A stretch of DNA of 6,216 nt from an uncultured Eubacteriales bacterium (lineage in GTDB: Bacteria; Bacillota; Clostridia; Oscillospirales; Acutalibacteraceae), in contig CAKTTT010000144.1 in assembly GCA_934615635.1 (NCBI GenBank), forward strand, positions 1 to 6,216. Direction: 5' to 3'. Under the pieces are notes generated by a model, which did no database searches, was not told the origin of the DNA, and saw only the letters and a program-made list of their open reading frames with translations. Both the position numbers and the translations under genes were made by a program. Each line of letters starts with the position of its first letter. The first letter of the stretch is position 1. This document shows, piece by piece, positions 1-5,717 of the stretch.

Positions 1-442
1 GAACAAAAAGAGGGCGGTGCCCCGTTTCCCGCGTCAAAGGGAACATCCTTCCCGCCGCCTCGTCCGAATAGGCGCCGGCGCAGCCCTGGCAGACCACCCG
101 GGCCTTGTCCGCCGGCAGCAGCGCCCGCGCCGCGCCCTCCAGCGCCTCCCGCAACGGCCGTCCGGCGCCCAGCACCCGATGCTGCAGCGCCCTGGATACA
201 TCCATGGTGGAGGAAAATACCAACGCCGCCGCTTCGGCGTATTCCCCCCGTCCCTCCTCCCGGCAGGCGGCGCGCACCCGGTCCAAAATCTGTCCTTCCC
301 GTTCCGCGTTCAACACCGGCAGGCCCCGGGCCGCCTTATAAGCGGCCACCCGGAGGGAACAATCCATCCGGCGGCAGAGCAGGGGGAGGAGCTGGGCGTC
401 GATGGCGTCGATCTCCTCCCGGATAGCCTTCAAATCCTCCAT
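1..442 (-). CDS. pheA: Bifunctional chorismate mutase / prephenate dehydratase (P-protein), 3' part cut by window edge
   Basis: The first 147 residues are visible. Residues 1-90 form an AroQ-type chorismate mutase domain (chorismate to prephenate). It begins MEDLKAIREEIDAID, and the E. coli P-protein active-site residues R11, R28, K39, R51 and E52 appear here as R8, R25, K36, R48 and E49. The residue matching E. coli D48 is N45, a mild substitution. From about residue 116 a second domain begins with VVCQGCAGAYSDEAA, the typical opening of prephenate dehydratase (prephenate to phenylpyruvate); the frame is still open at base 1. The dehydratase core, and any ACT regulatory domain that would sense phenylalanine, lie outside the window. 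The start is the ATG at 442, 16 nt after the aroC stop, with a strong AAAGGAGAGG six bases upstream. It is the last visible gene of the operon and opens the phenylalanine branch. A stand-alone mutase is unlikely given the dehydratase opening. Confidence 0.93.
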   Translation of the reverse strand, partial: MEDLKAIREEIDAIDAQLLPLLCRRMDCSLRVAAYKAARGLPVLNAEREGQILDRVRAACREEGRGEYAEAAALVFSSTMDVSRALQHRVLGAGRPLREALEGAARALLPADKARVVCQGCAGAYSDEAAGRMFPLTRETGHRPLFV

Positions 443-448
443 AACGAT

Positions 449-458
449 CCTCTCCTTT
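449..458 (-). promoter_or_regulatory. Ribosome binding site of pheA
   Basis: AAAGGAGAGG lies 6 nt before the pheA ATG, in the 16-nt gap after the aroC stop codon. It fixes the pheA start and fits translation by the same ribosomes that finish aroC. Confidence 0.8.
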
Positions 459-1562
459 TCAGGGCCGCAGCGCGCAGGCCTCGCTTTCCAGCAGATCCAG
501 CAATCCCAGAGCCAGGGCCGCCTCCACCACGGGAACCGCCCGGGGGACGATGCAGGGATCGTGCCTTCCCTTGACGATCAGCTCTGCTTCCCGGCCGGTT
601 TCCAGATCCACCGTCCGCTGCTTCTGCCCGATGGAGGAGGTGGGCTTGATCACCACCCGGCAGAGCAGGGGCATCCCGTTGGTAATGCCGCCGGTGACGC
701 CGCCGTTGTGGTTGGAGGTGGTGACGACAGCCCCCTTTTCGTCGTAAGCATAAGGGTCATTGGCCTGGCTGCCCCGAAGAGAGGCGAAGCCGAAGCCCTC
801 CCCGAACTCCACACCCTTGACCGCGGGAATACCGAACAGCAGCGGGGCCAGCCGGTTTTCCACCCCGTCGAACATGGGAGATCCCAGACCGGCGGGCAGT
901 CCCACGGCAGCGGCCTCGATAACGCCGCCGACGCTGTCCGCCTGCAGACGGGCCTCCTCCACCGCCGCCCGGAGAAAAGGGGCCTTGTCGGGATCCAGCA
1001 GGGGCAGGGGGCCGGCCTGAGACAGCGCCCGCAGGGTTTCCGCCTGGAGGTTCACGGGGTCGAAGCGGGCGTCCTCCACATCCGCGACCCGCAGGATGTG
1101 AGCGCCCACTGTAATGCCGCGCCGCTCCAGAATCTGGCGGCAGACAGCGCCGGCGCACACCAGCGGCGCGGTGAGGCGGCCGCTGAAATGGCCGCCCCCC
1201 CGGATATCGTTATACCCGTCGTACCGCACATGGCCGGGATAATCCGCATGGCCGGGGCGGGGCAGGCGGGTCAGGTTGCCGTAATCTCCGGACCGCTGGT
1301 TCTCATTTTGAATAATCATCGCCAGCGGTGCGCCGGTGGTGCGGCCGTTCAGCACGCCGGACACCAGACGGGGAACATCGCTTTCCCGCCGGGTGGTGGC
1401 GGTCTGATCCCGTCCGGGGGCCCGGCGGTCCATCTGCCGCAGGATTTCCTCCATGCAAAGAGGCTCCCCGGCGGGCAGGCCGTCCAGCACGCAGCCGATG
1501 GCTTCCCCATGGCTTTCCCCAAAAATAGACAGGCGCACGCGGTTACCGATGGTCGACGACAT
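459..1562 (-). CDS. aroC: Chorismate synthase
   Basis: Converts 5-enolpyruvylshikimate-3-phosphate to chorismate by anti-1,4-elimination of phosphate, using reduced FMN; cytosolic. The protein is 367 aa, normal for the family, and appears complete. The family signatures are all present: GNRVRLSIFGESHG (6-19, with H18 of the GESHG signature), RPGHADYPGHVRYD (102-115), RGGGHFSGR (121-129), GSPMFDGVENRLA (228-240), SNHNGGVTGGITNG (283-296) and KGRHDPCIVPRAVP (331-344). The frame extends 11 codons upstream to a TTG at 1595. The ATG at 1562 is preferred because GGAGGA lies 7 nt before it and because MSSTIGNRVRLS matches the usual start of the family. The start codon lies inside the 3' end of aroA (20 nt overlap), and pheA follows 16 nt after the stop. 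Identification is secure. Confidence 0.97.
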   Translation of the reverse strand: MSSTIGNRVRLSIFGESHGEAIGCVLDGLPAGEPLCMEEILRQMDRRAPGRDQTATTRRESDVPRLVSGVLNGRTTGAPLAMIIQNENQRSGDYGNLTRLPRPGHADYPGHVRYDGYNDIRGGGHFSGRLTAPLVCAGAVCRQILERRGITVGAHILRVADVEDARFDPVNLQAETLRALSQAGPLPLLDPDKAPFLRAAVEEARLQADSVGGVIEAAAVGLPAGLGSPMFDGVENRLAPLLFGIPAVKGVEFGEGFGFASLRGSQANDPYAYDEKGAVVTTSNHNGGVTGGITNGMPLLCRVVIKPTSSIGQKQRTVDLETGREAELIVKGRHDPCIVPRAVPVVEAALALGLLDLLESEACALRP

Positions 1563-2817
1563 GGGCGTTTCCTCCGATTCTGTTGAAGTCTTCAAAAAAT
1601 CCGGGCCAGCTTTTCTCCACGCTATGGGGATCGGTGACCTCCACAGCCTCCTTGCATCCCAGGGCGGCCACGGCCATGCTCATGACGATGCGGTGATCGT
1701 TCCAGCCGGGAACCCGTCCCCCCTTCAGCCGGGGGACCCCCTGGATGACCAGACCGTCGGGCCGTTCCTCCACCCGTCCGCCCAGCAGCGCCAGGCACTG
1801 GGCCGTCGCGGCAAGCCGGTCGCTTTCCTTGAGCCGCAGGCGCGCGGCGTTGCGGATGACGGTGGTTCCCTCCGCCAGTGCGGCAACCGCCGCCAGCACC
1901 GGCACCAGATCCGGGATTTGGGAGGCGTCGATCTCTATCCCCCGCAGAGCCGCCCGACGGCAGCGCAGGGTATCCTCCACCCAATCCACCTCGGCCCCGA
2001 AGTCGCGAAACAGCTTCCAGGCCGCCCGGTCCCCCTGCGCGGAATCCCGGTTCAGCCCAGTGAGGATCACCTCCCCGCCCAGCGCGCCCGCTGCCAGCAG
2101 GAACGCCGCCTGGGACCAATCCCCCTCCACCCGGGTATCCACGGGGCGATAGCTTTGACCGCCGGGGATATGCCAGCCGTCCCGGGTTTCCTCCACCCGG
2201 ATGCCCGACCGGGCCAAGGTCTCCAGCGTCATCCGGACATAGGCGGCGGATTCCAGGGGCGTGGTCAGCCGTATATCGCTGTCCTCCCGGCAGAGGGGGA
2301 GAGCGAACAACAGCCCTGAAATAAACTGGCTGGAGACGTCGCCGGGAAGCGCATACCGGCCGCCCCGCAGCCGCCCTTCCAGCGTCAGGGGCAGCCCGCC
2401 GGCGCCGCGAAGCGCGACGCCGTGGGCGGGCAGGCAGTCAGCATAGACGCCCAGCGGGCGCTGGGGCAGCCGGCCCCGGCCGATGAAGGTGGCGGGGATC
2501 CCCTTGGCGGCAAAAACCGGCAGCAGCAACCGAAGGGTGGAGCCGCTTTCCAGGCAGTCCACCACCGGCGCTTCCCCCTCAATAGGAAGCGCGGCCCGGG
2601 TGATCGACACCTCTTCCCCTATCTGATGCACGGCGGCGCCGAGCGACTCCACCGCGCCCAGGGTGGCCCGCATATCCGCGGAAGGCAGCACCCCCTCCAC
2701 CCGTCCCCCACCCGCCAGGGCCGCGCAGATCAAGGCGCGGTGGGCGGCGGATTTGGAGGGAGGGGCGGCCAGGCTTCCCGTGATGGCGGAGGGGTGGATA
2801 CAGGCGATGGCTTCCAT
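1543..2817 (-). CDS. aroA: 3-phosphoshikimate 1-carboxyvinyltransferase (EPSP synthase)
   Basis: Transfers the enolpyruvyl group of PEP to shikimate-3-phosphate, giving EPSP, the substrate of the next gene, aroC. The protein is 424 aa, full length. Key blocks are PPSKSAAHRA (19-28, with K22 and R27), CLESGSTLR (88-96, the PEP-binding loop in the ESGST form rather than the GNAGTA form of enterobacteria), RLPQRP (116-121), SSQFISGLLFALP (162-174), IPDLVP with the catalytic Asp at 303, LRLKESDRL (327-335), NDHR (373-376) and EKSWPGFFED (401-410). The frame is open upstream to 3015, but the 66-residue extension is low-complexity shadow sequence. The ATG at 2817 has AGGAGG five bases upstream and fits the family start. 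The 3' end overlaps aroC by 20 nt. Glyphosate response cannot be judged from the sequence alone. Confidence 0.96.
   Translation of the reverse strand: MEAIACIHPSAITGSLAAPPSKSAAHRALICAALAGGGRVEGVLPSADMRATLGAVESLGAAVHQIGEEVSITRAALPIEGEAPVVDCLESGSTLRLLLPVFAAKGIPATFIGRGRLPQRPLGVYADCLPAHGVALRGAGGLPLTLEGRLRGGRYALPGDVSSQFISGLLFALPLCREDSDIRLTTPLESAAYVRMTLETLARSGIRVEETRDGWHIPGGQSYRPVDTRVEGDWSQAAFLLAAGALGGEVILTGLNRDSAQGDRAAWKLFRDFGAEVDWVEDTLRCRRAALRGIEIDASQIPDLVPVLAAVAALAEGTTVIRNAARLRLKESDRLAATAQCLALLGGRVEERPDGLVIQGVPRLKGGRVPGWNDHRIVMSMAVAALGCKEAVEVTDPHSVEKSWPGFFEDFNRIGGNAHVVDHR
1570..1575 (-). promoter_or_regulatory. Ribosome binding site of aroC, inside the end of aroA
   Basis: GGAGGA lies 7 nt before the ATG at 1562. 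It sits within the last codons of aroA, so ribosomes finishing aroA would uncover or pass over it, which suggests coupled translation of the two enzymes. It decides the aroC start against the upstream TTG at 1595. Confidence 0.8.
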
Positions 2818-2821
2818 AGAT

Positions 2822-2828
2822 TCCTCCT
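2822..2828 (-). promoter_or_regulatory. Ribosome binding site of aroA
   Basis: AGGAGGA ends 4 nt before the ATG at 2817, a near-perfect Shine-Dalgarno. It excludes the longer reading frame that reaches back to 3015. Confidence 0.85.
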
Positions 2829-3253
2829 GATTTGTCCGGGGGCGGTAGCGCCGCCGGAAAATGGTGCGGGGAAGGGGAGATTGGTGCAAAGGCGGCGCGA
2901 CAGGGCCGCCCTCCCGATGATCCGCGCCCCCCGCGCGAGACAGCCGTAGGGAGACAGGCGGGAATTCCGACAATCTGTCGAGCAATCTGTCGAGCCTCCC
3001 CGCGCCTTGCCGCATTCTGTGGCGGCCGGAAATAGGCGGGGCTGCGTTCCCCTGAGGGAGGCGGGCGCATTGGTGTCCCGGACGCCGCGGTCACGGGACC
3101 CCCCGGCGGGGCGAAGATGCGCGGAAGGCCTCCGGCCCCGACCGCAGGGGCCGCCTTTTCTTGTAACGGACCCCCGGCAAAGGCGGAGGGGGGAGGGGAA
3201 AAGAGTCTCCCGTCAGCCTTCGCTTTCGGCATGAAACGAAGCGAGTCGCTGAC
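2829..3253. repeat. Palindrome-rich GC intergenic region with a 12-bp tandem duplication; no gene seen
   Basis: I find no convincing gene in these 425 bp: the frames crossing them are arginine/proline/glycine-rich shadows without a ribosome binding site. The stretch is full of short GC-rich inverted repeats: GGCGG/CCGCC (2841-2855), GGCGGC/GCCGCC (2891-2896 with 2905-2910), the palindrome GGAATTCC (2961-2968), CGACA/TGTCG (2968-2980), GTCCCG/CGGGAC (3075-3080 with 3094-3099), CGGCCCC/GGGGCCG (3133-3153) and a long imperfect hairpin at 3212-3253. CAATCTGTCGAG is duplicated head to tail at 2971-2982 and 2983-2994. Such clusters suggest a repeat-type intergenic element (REP- or MITE-like), which is inference; no transposase or clear terminal repeats are visible. 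No credible -35/-10 pair for aroA was recognised. Confidence 0.4.
3125..3163 (+). terminator. Hairpin with T-rich tail, terminator-like on the plus strand
   Basis: CGGCCCC (3133-3139) and GGGGCCG (3147-3153) form a 7-bp stem with a 7-nt loop. AAGG (3125-3128) can extend it by pairing with CCTT (3154-3157) past a small bulge, and TTTTCTTG follows on the plus strand. The shape fits an intrinsic terminator, but no plus-strand gene lies upstream. Read on the minus strand, the operon's direction, the stem has no T tract. It may be part of the surrounding palindromic element rather than a working terminator. Confidence 0.3.
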
Positions 3254-3455
3254 AAAAAATCTTCCTATCAGCTAAACGCCAGCAGCAGAGGAGATGTGCC
3301 CGTTTACGGGCGGCGGAGCTAGTGAGGCAAGGGAAAAATATCATTCAGCGCGTCTTGAGCTGCCCGCCGGTATCAGGCCCTCTAGCACCCGCTCATGCCT
3401 CCGGCTGTACCGCAGCTTTTGACCTGCTTAACGCAGCGGCTCCCCTGAAGGAAAC
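3254..3455 (-). ncRNA. Candidate structured non-coding RNA, possibly raiA-motif class
   Basis: Just after the aroB stop, about 200 nt fold into a coherent set of helices. A closing helix pairs 3445-3453 with 3262-3271 (nine pairs, one bulged A). A small CTGC/GCAG hairpin spans 3424-3436. A long arm is built from 3412-3417/3358-3363, 3408-3411/3369-3372 and 3397-3400/3375-3378. The loop of that arm (GCTAGAGG, 3386-3379) can pair with CCTC-TAGC (3327-3318), a pseudoknot, and GGCGG (3368-3364) with CCGCC (3316-3312). GCCCG/CGGGC closes a TAAA loop (3298-3311). On the minus strand the closing helix is followed almost at once by six T (3259-3254), which fits a 3' end; the plus strand has no T run there. 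Purine-rich loops, lack of coding signal and size resemble the raiA-motif RNA of Bacillota, but that match is from memory and uncertain. The usual raiA/comFC neighbours are absent. Confidence 0.5.
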
Positions 3456-3475
3456 CGCCCGCCGGACACCACGCG

Positions 3476-4540
3476 TTACAGCTCCTCCCCCCGGAGGAAG
3501 CCGCCCAGAAGGGCCACCGGCATACGGTAGAGGAAGCCCTCCCCGATGCGCCTCAGCAGGGCCAGGTCGATGTCCGTGCCGCTGCGCTTCTTATCCAAAG
3601 CCACGCCCGGGAGATAATCGTCCAGGGTGGCCGTGTCCGCGATGGGCAGACCGTGCCGCTCCAAAACGGCGCAAATCCGCTCCACTGTTCCCTTTTCGGT
3701 CAGCCCCTGCCGCTGGGAGGCCTCGGTGATCAGCACCATGCCCAACGCCACCGCCCGGCCATGGCTCAGGGCGCTGTAGTCGTAATATTTCTCCAGCGCG
3801 TGCCCCATGGTATGGCCGAAATTCAGCAGCTTGCGCTCTCCCGTCTCGTTTTCATCCCGTTCCACCACGCCCCGCTTGATATCGATGGCCTGGAGGATGG
3901 TCTGCTCCAGCTGCTCCGGACGCACGGCCTCCCCGCTTTCCAGGCGGCTGAAAAAGTCCGCGTCCTTGATACAGGCCGCCTTGATGATCTCCGCCATGCC
4001 GTCGGCAAAGACGGCGGGGGAGAGGCTTTCCAGGGTATCCGGATCCGCGATGACCCGCACGGGCTGCCAGAAGGCGCCCACCAGGTTTTTCCCCTGGGGG
4101 ATATCCACGCCGGTTTTCCCTCCCACCGAGGAATCCACTTGGGCCAGCAGGGTGGTGGGGATCTGCACAAAATCCATTCCCCGCAGCCAGGTGGCGGCGG
4201 CGAAGCCGGTCATATCCCCCGTGACGCCCCCGCCCAGCGCCACCAGCAGATCCTTGCGGGTGAAGCCGCCGACCGCCAACCGGCCGTAGATTTCCGCGAT
4301 GATCTCCAGCCGCTTGTTTTCCTCCCCGGCGGGGAAGGTAAACACGGCGGTCTGGTACCCCGCCTCCTCAAAGGAGCGGGCGGCTGCCCCCGCGTAAAGG
4401 GGAAATACATGGGAGTCGGTGACAATCAGCGCCCGCGAGCCGCCGTTGACCTCCCGGCTCAGGGCGCCCGCCTGCTCCAGCAGTCCCCGTCCCACTAGAA
4501 TATCATAAGCGCGGGCGGTGTTCACCCGTAATGTTTTCAT
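3476..4540 (-). CDS. aroB: 3-dehydroquinate synthase
   Basis: Converts DAHP, the product of aroF, to 3-dehydroquinate; an NAD- and divalent-metal-dependent cytosolic enzyme. The 354-aa protein is full length. It shows the NAD-binding glycine block ALGGGVTGDMTGF (101-113), QIPTTLLAQVDSSVGGKTG (126-144), DIPQGKNLVGAFWQP (146-160), and the metal ligands E184 (GMAEIIK), H243 (NFGHTMGHALE, 240-250) and H260 (HGRAVALGM). H247 in the same block is the usual catalytic histidine, and DKK (316-318) supplies the conserved lysine. The metal loop reads HGRAV where most family members have HGEAV; the histidine itself is kept. A GTG at 4546 is in frame but sits 3 nt from the AAAGGA element, so the ATG at 4540 (9 nt) is preferred. 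The gene starts 20 nt after the remains of a cupin gene. Confidence 0.96.
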   Translation of the reverse strand: MKTLRVNTARAYDILVGRGLLEQAGALSREVNGGSRALIVTDSHVFPLYAGAAARSFEEAGYQTAVFTFPAGEENKRLEIIAEIYGRLAVGGFTRKDLLVALGGGVTGDMTGFAAATWLRGMDFVQIPTTLLAQVDSSVGGKTGVDIPQGKNLVGAFWQPVRVIADPDTLESLSPAVFADGMAEIIKAACIKDADFFSRLESGEAVRPEQLEQTILQAIDIKRGVVERDENETGERKLLNFGHTMGHALEKYYDYSALSHGRAVALGMVLITEASQRQGLTEKGTVERICAVLERHGLPIADTATLDDYLPGVALDKKRSGTDIDLALLRRIGEGFLYRMPVALLGGFLRGEEL

Positions 4541-4550
4541 AAGCACTCAT

Positions 4551-4555
4551 CCTTT
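4551..4555 (-). promoter_or_regulatory. Ribosome binding site of aroB
   Basis: AAAGG, in the context GGGAAAGGAT, lies in the 20 nt between the pseudogene stop and aroB. Its spacing of about 9-10 nt fits the ATG at 4540 rather than the GTG at 4546. The site is modest compared with those of aroA and aroC. Confidence 0.6.
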
Positions 4556-4560
4556 CCCAG

Positions 4561-4857
4561 CTATTGGCAGGGCGCCACGGCAAAGAAAACCCAGATCCGC
4601 ATCCCCGGTGTTTCCCAGACTGCGGGCGTGCCCCTTGGGACAATAACGGCCCTTTCCCGGCGACAGCCCCTCTTCTTCCCCGCCCGGCAATACTATACGG
4701 CATTGCGAGGAGGGAGGCCAATGGAGACCCCCGGCGCCAATCCGCCCCGCATGATCCGGTTGTATTCGTCCGCGTACATACGGGCCAGGGTATCCCTCTG
4801 CCCGCCGTAAAAGCCTCGAATGACCGTCTCGTCCATCGTCTCAAAGTCAAGTCTCAT
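4561..4857 (-). pseudogene. Decayed small cupin-domain protein gene
   Basis: Three pieces of one small single-domain cupin protein can be read, in different frames. Frame 0 from the ATG at 4857 gives a cupin-like N-terminus (RLDFETMDETVIRGFYGG ... NRIMRGGLAPGVSIGL) and stops at a TAG at 4695-4693. Frame +1 near 4697-4677 gives YSIAGRG, matching the strand after the metal motif. Frame +2 at 4648-4592 gives RYCPKGHARSLGNTGDADL. After one surplus G the original frame resumes with VFFAVAPCQ and a TAG at 4563-4561. In intact relatives I remember, GASIGLHTHE carries the metal-binding HxH; here it is replaced by GLPPRN, so that motif is lost. The locus spans 297 nt, slightly short for the family's roughly 105-115 residues. 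Its start overlaps the tyrA end by 11 nt, suggesting a formerly coupled operon member. The family match is from memory; sequencing error would need several independent indels. Confidence 0.72.
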
Positions 4858-5713
4858 CCTCCGCCCCCGCCTTTCGCATCTGCAGCGATTCCTTGATCTC
4901 CCGGCCCCGGCGGAGAACCTCCTCTAACCGGGGACGGTCTCCCGCCGCCACCGCATCCCGGCAGGCGGAAAGGTTGCGGATCAGGCCGTCGATCTCCTGC
5001 GTCAGGTGGGCGGCGTTGAGGAGGAACAGCTCGCTCCACAGCTTCTCATCCACCGTGGCCACCCGGGAGACGTCCCGGTAGCTGCCGGCGGAATAGCCCT
5101 CGTGCTCCAGGCAGGCGGGGGATTTGACATAGGCGCCGGCCAGCACATGGGGAAGCTGGCTGGTGAAGGCGATCAGCCGGTCGTGGTCGTCGGGGGTGGT
5201 CACGGTGATCCGGCCGCAGCCCAAGGCGGCGGCCAGCTCCCGCAGCAGGGCAATCGCCGCCGGAGAGGTGTCCTCCTCAGGGGTGAGAATATAGCTGGCG
5301 CCCTGAAACAGGTCGGCATCCGCGTTGTCGAAGCCGCTGTGTTCCTTCCCCGCCATGGGGTGGCCGCCGATGAAATGGAGCCCGGCTTCCCGGCAGAGGG
5401 GGGAGCACACCTCCACCACCGCCCGCTTGACCCCGCAAACATCCGTGACCACCGTTCCCGGCAGGAGCAGCGACCGGTTTTCCCGCAGGAAAGCCATCGC
5501 CGTCTCAGGGGACAGGGCCAGAACCAGCAGCTCCGCCTCCCGGAGCAGCTCCGGCCCGCCCGCCTCGTCGGCCGCCCCTCTTTCCAGGGCGGCCCGCAAC
5601 ACGGACGGATCCCGGTCGATCCCCAAAATCCGGCAGCCGCGCCGGCGCAGCGCCAGGGCCATGGAGCCGCCGATCAGTCCCAGCCCCGCTATGGCTATCG
5701 TGAGCCGCTTCAT
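4847..5713 (-). CDS. tyrA: Prephenate dehydrogenase
   Basis: Oxidatively decarboxylates prephenate to 4-hydroxyphenylpyruvate with NAD(P)+, opening the tyrosine branch. The 288-aa protein begins with a Rossmann motif, AGLGLIGGS (9-17), and D33 ends the second strand, where NAD-specific enzymes bind the ribose. Catalytic-region motifs follow: VTDVCGVK (89-96), IGGHPMAGKEHSG (115-127, with the active-site H118), DDHDRLIAFTSQLPH (175-189) and YRDVSRVA (212-219) with its prephenate-binding arginines. The protein ends without a C-terminal ACT domain, unlike the longer Bacillus subtilis type, so tyrosine feedback through ACT is not expected here. The start at 5713 is 4 nt after the aroF stop; only a weak AAAGG about 10 nt upstream is seen, so translation is probably coupled to aroF. 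The 3' end overlaps the cupin pseudogene start by 11 nt. A cyclohexadienyl or arogenate dehydrogenase cannot be excluded on substrate grounds. Confidence 0.93.
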   Translation of the reverse strand: MKRLTIAIAGLGLIGGSMALALRRRGCRILGIDRDPSVLRAALERGAADEAGGPELLREAELLVLALSPETAMAFLRENRSLLLPGTVVTDVCGVKRAVVEVCSPLCREAGLHFIGGHPMAGKEHSGFDNADADLFQGASYILTPEEDTSPAAIALLRELAAALGCGRITVTTPDDHDRLIAFTSQLPHVLAGAYVKSPACLEHEGYSAGSYRDVSRVATVDEKLWSELFLLNAAHLTQEIDGLIRNLSACRDAVAAGDRPRLEEVLRRGREIKESLQMRKAGAEDET

Positions 5714-5717
5714 ATCG

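Noticed and set aside
17..574. 185-codon plus-strand frame opposite pheA
   Set aside because: Arginine/proline-rich shadow of the chorismate mutase/prephenate dehydratase gene on the other strand.
402..1586. 394-codon open frame on the plus strand opposite aroC
   Set aside because: It is the antisense shadow of a high-GC gene; it has no ribosome binding site and no recognisable domain, while the minus strand encodes an intact chorismate synthase.
2818..3015. Upstream 66-codon extension of aroA
   Set aside because: The AGGAGG site and the family-typical N-terminus place the start at 2817; the extension has no EPSP synthase similarity.
2579..3232. 217-codon minus-strand frame covering the aroA leader and 5' end in another frame
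   Set aside because: Overlaps aroA out of frame, is proline/glycine/arginine-rich, and has no start signal; typical of GC-rich shadow frames.
3400..3420. T-box-like TGTACCGCAG on the plus strand
   Set aside because: It differs from the conserved T-box core, and no plus-strand gene follows it, so it cannot be a leader for the operon. It is better explained as part of the long arm of the candidate minus-strand RNA.
3653..4498. 281-codon open frame on the plus strand opposite aroB
   Set aside because: Antisense shadow of aroB; its histidine/glycine/proline-rich product matches nothing I recognise.
4503..4850. 115-codon minus-strand open frame between tyrA and aroB
   Set aside because: It reads the cupin pseudogene mostly in the wrong frame and only briefly coincides with real cupin sequence (YSIAGRG); its ends have no coding support.
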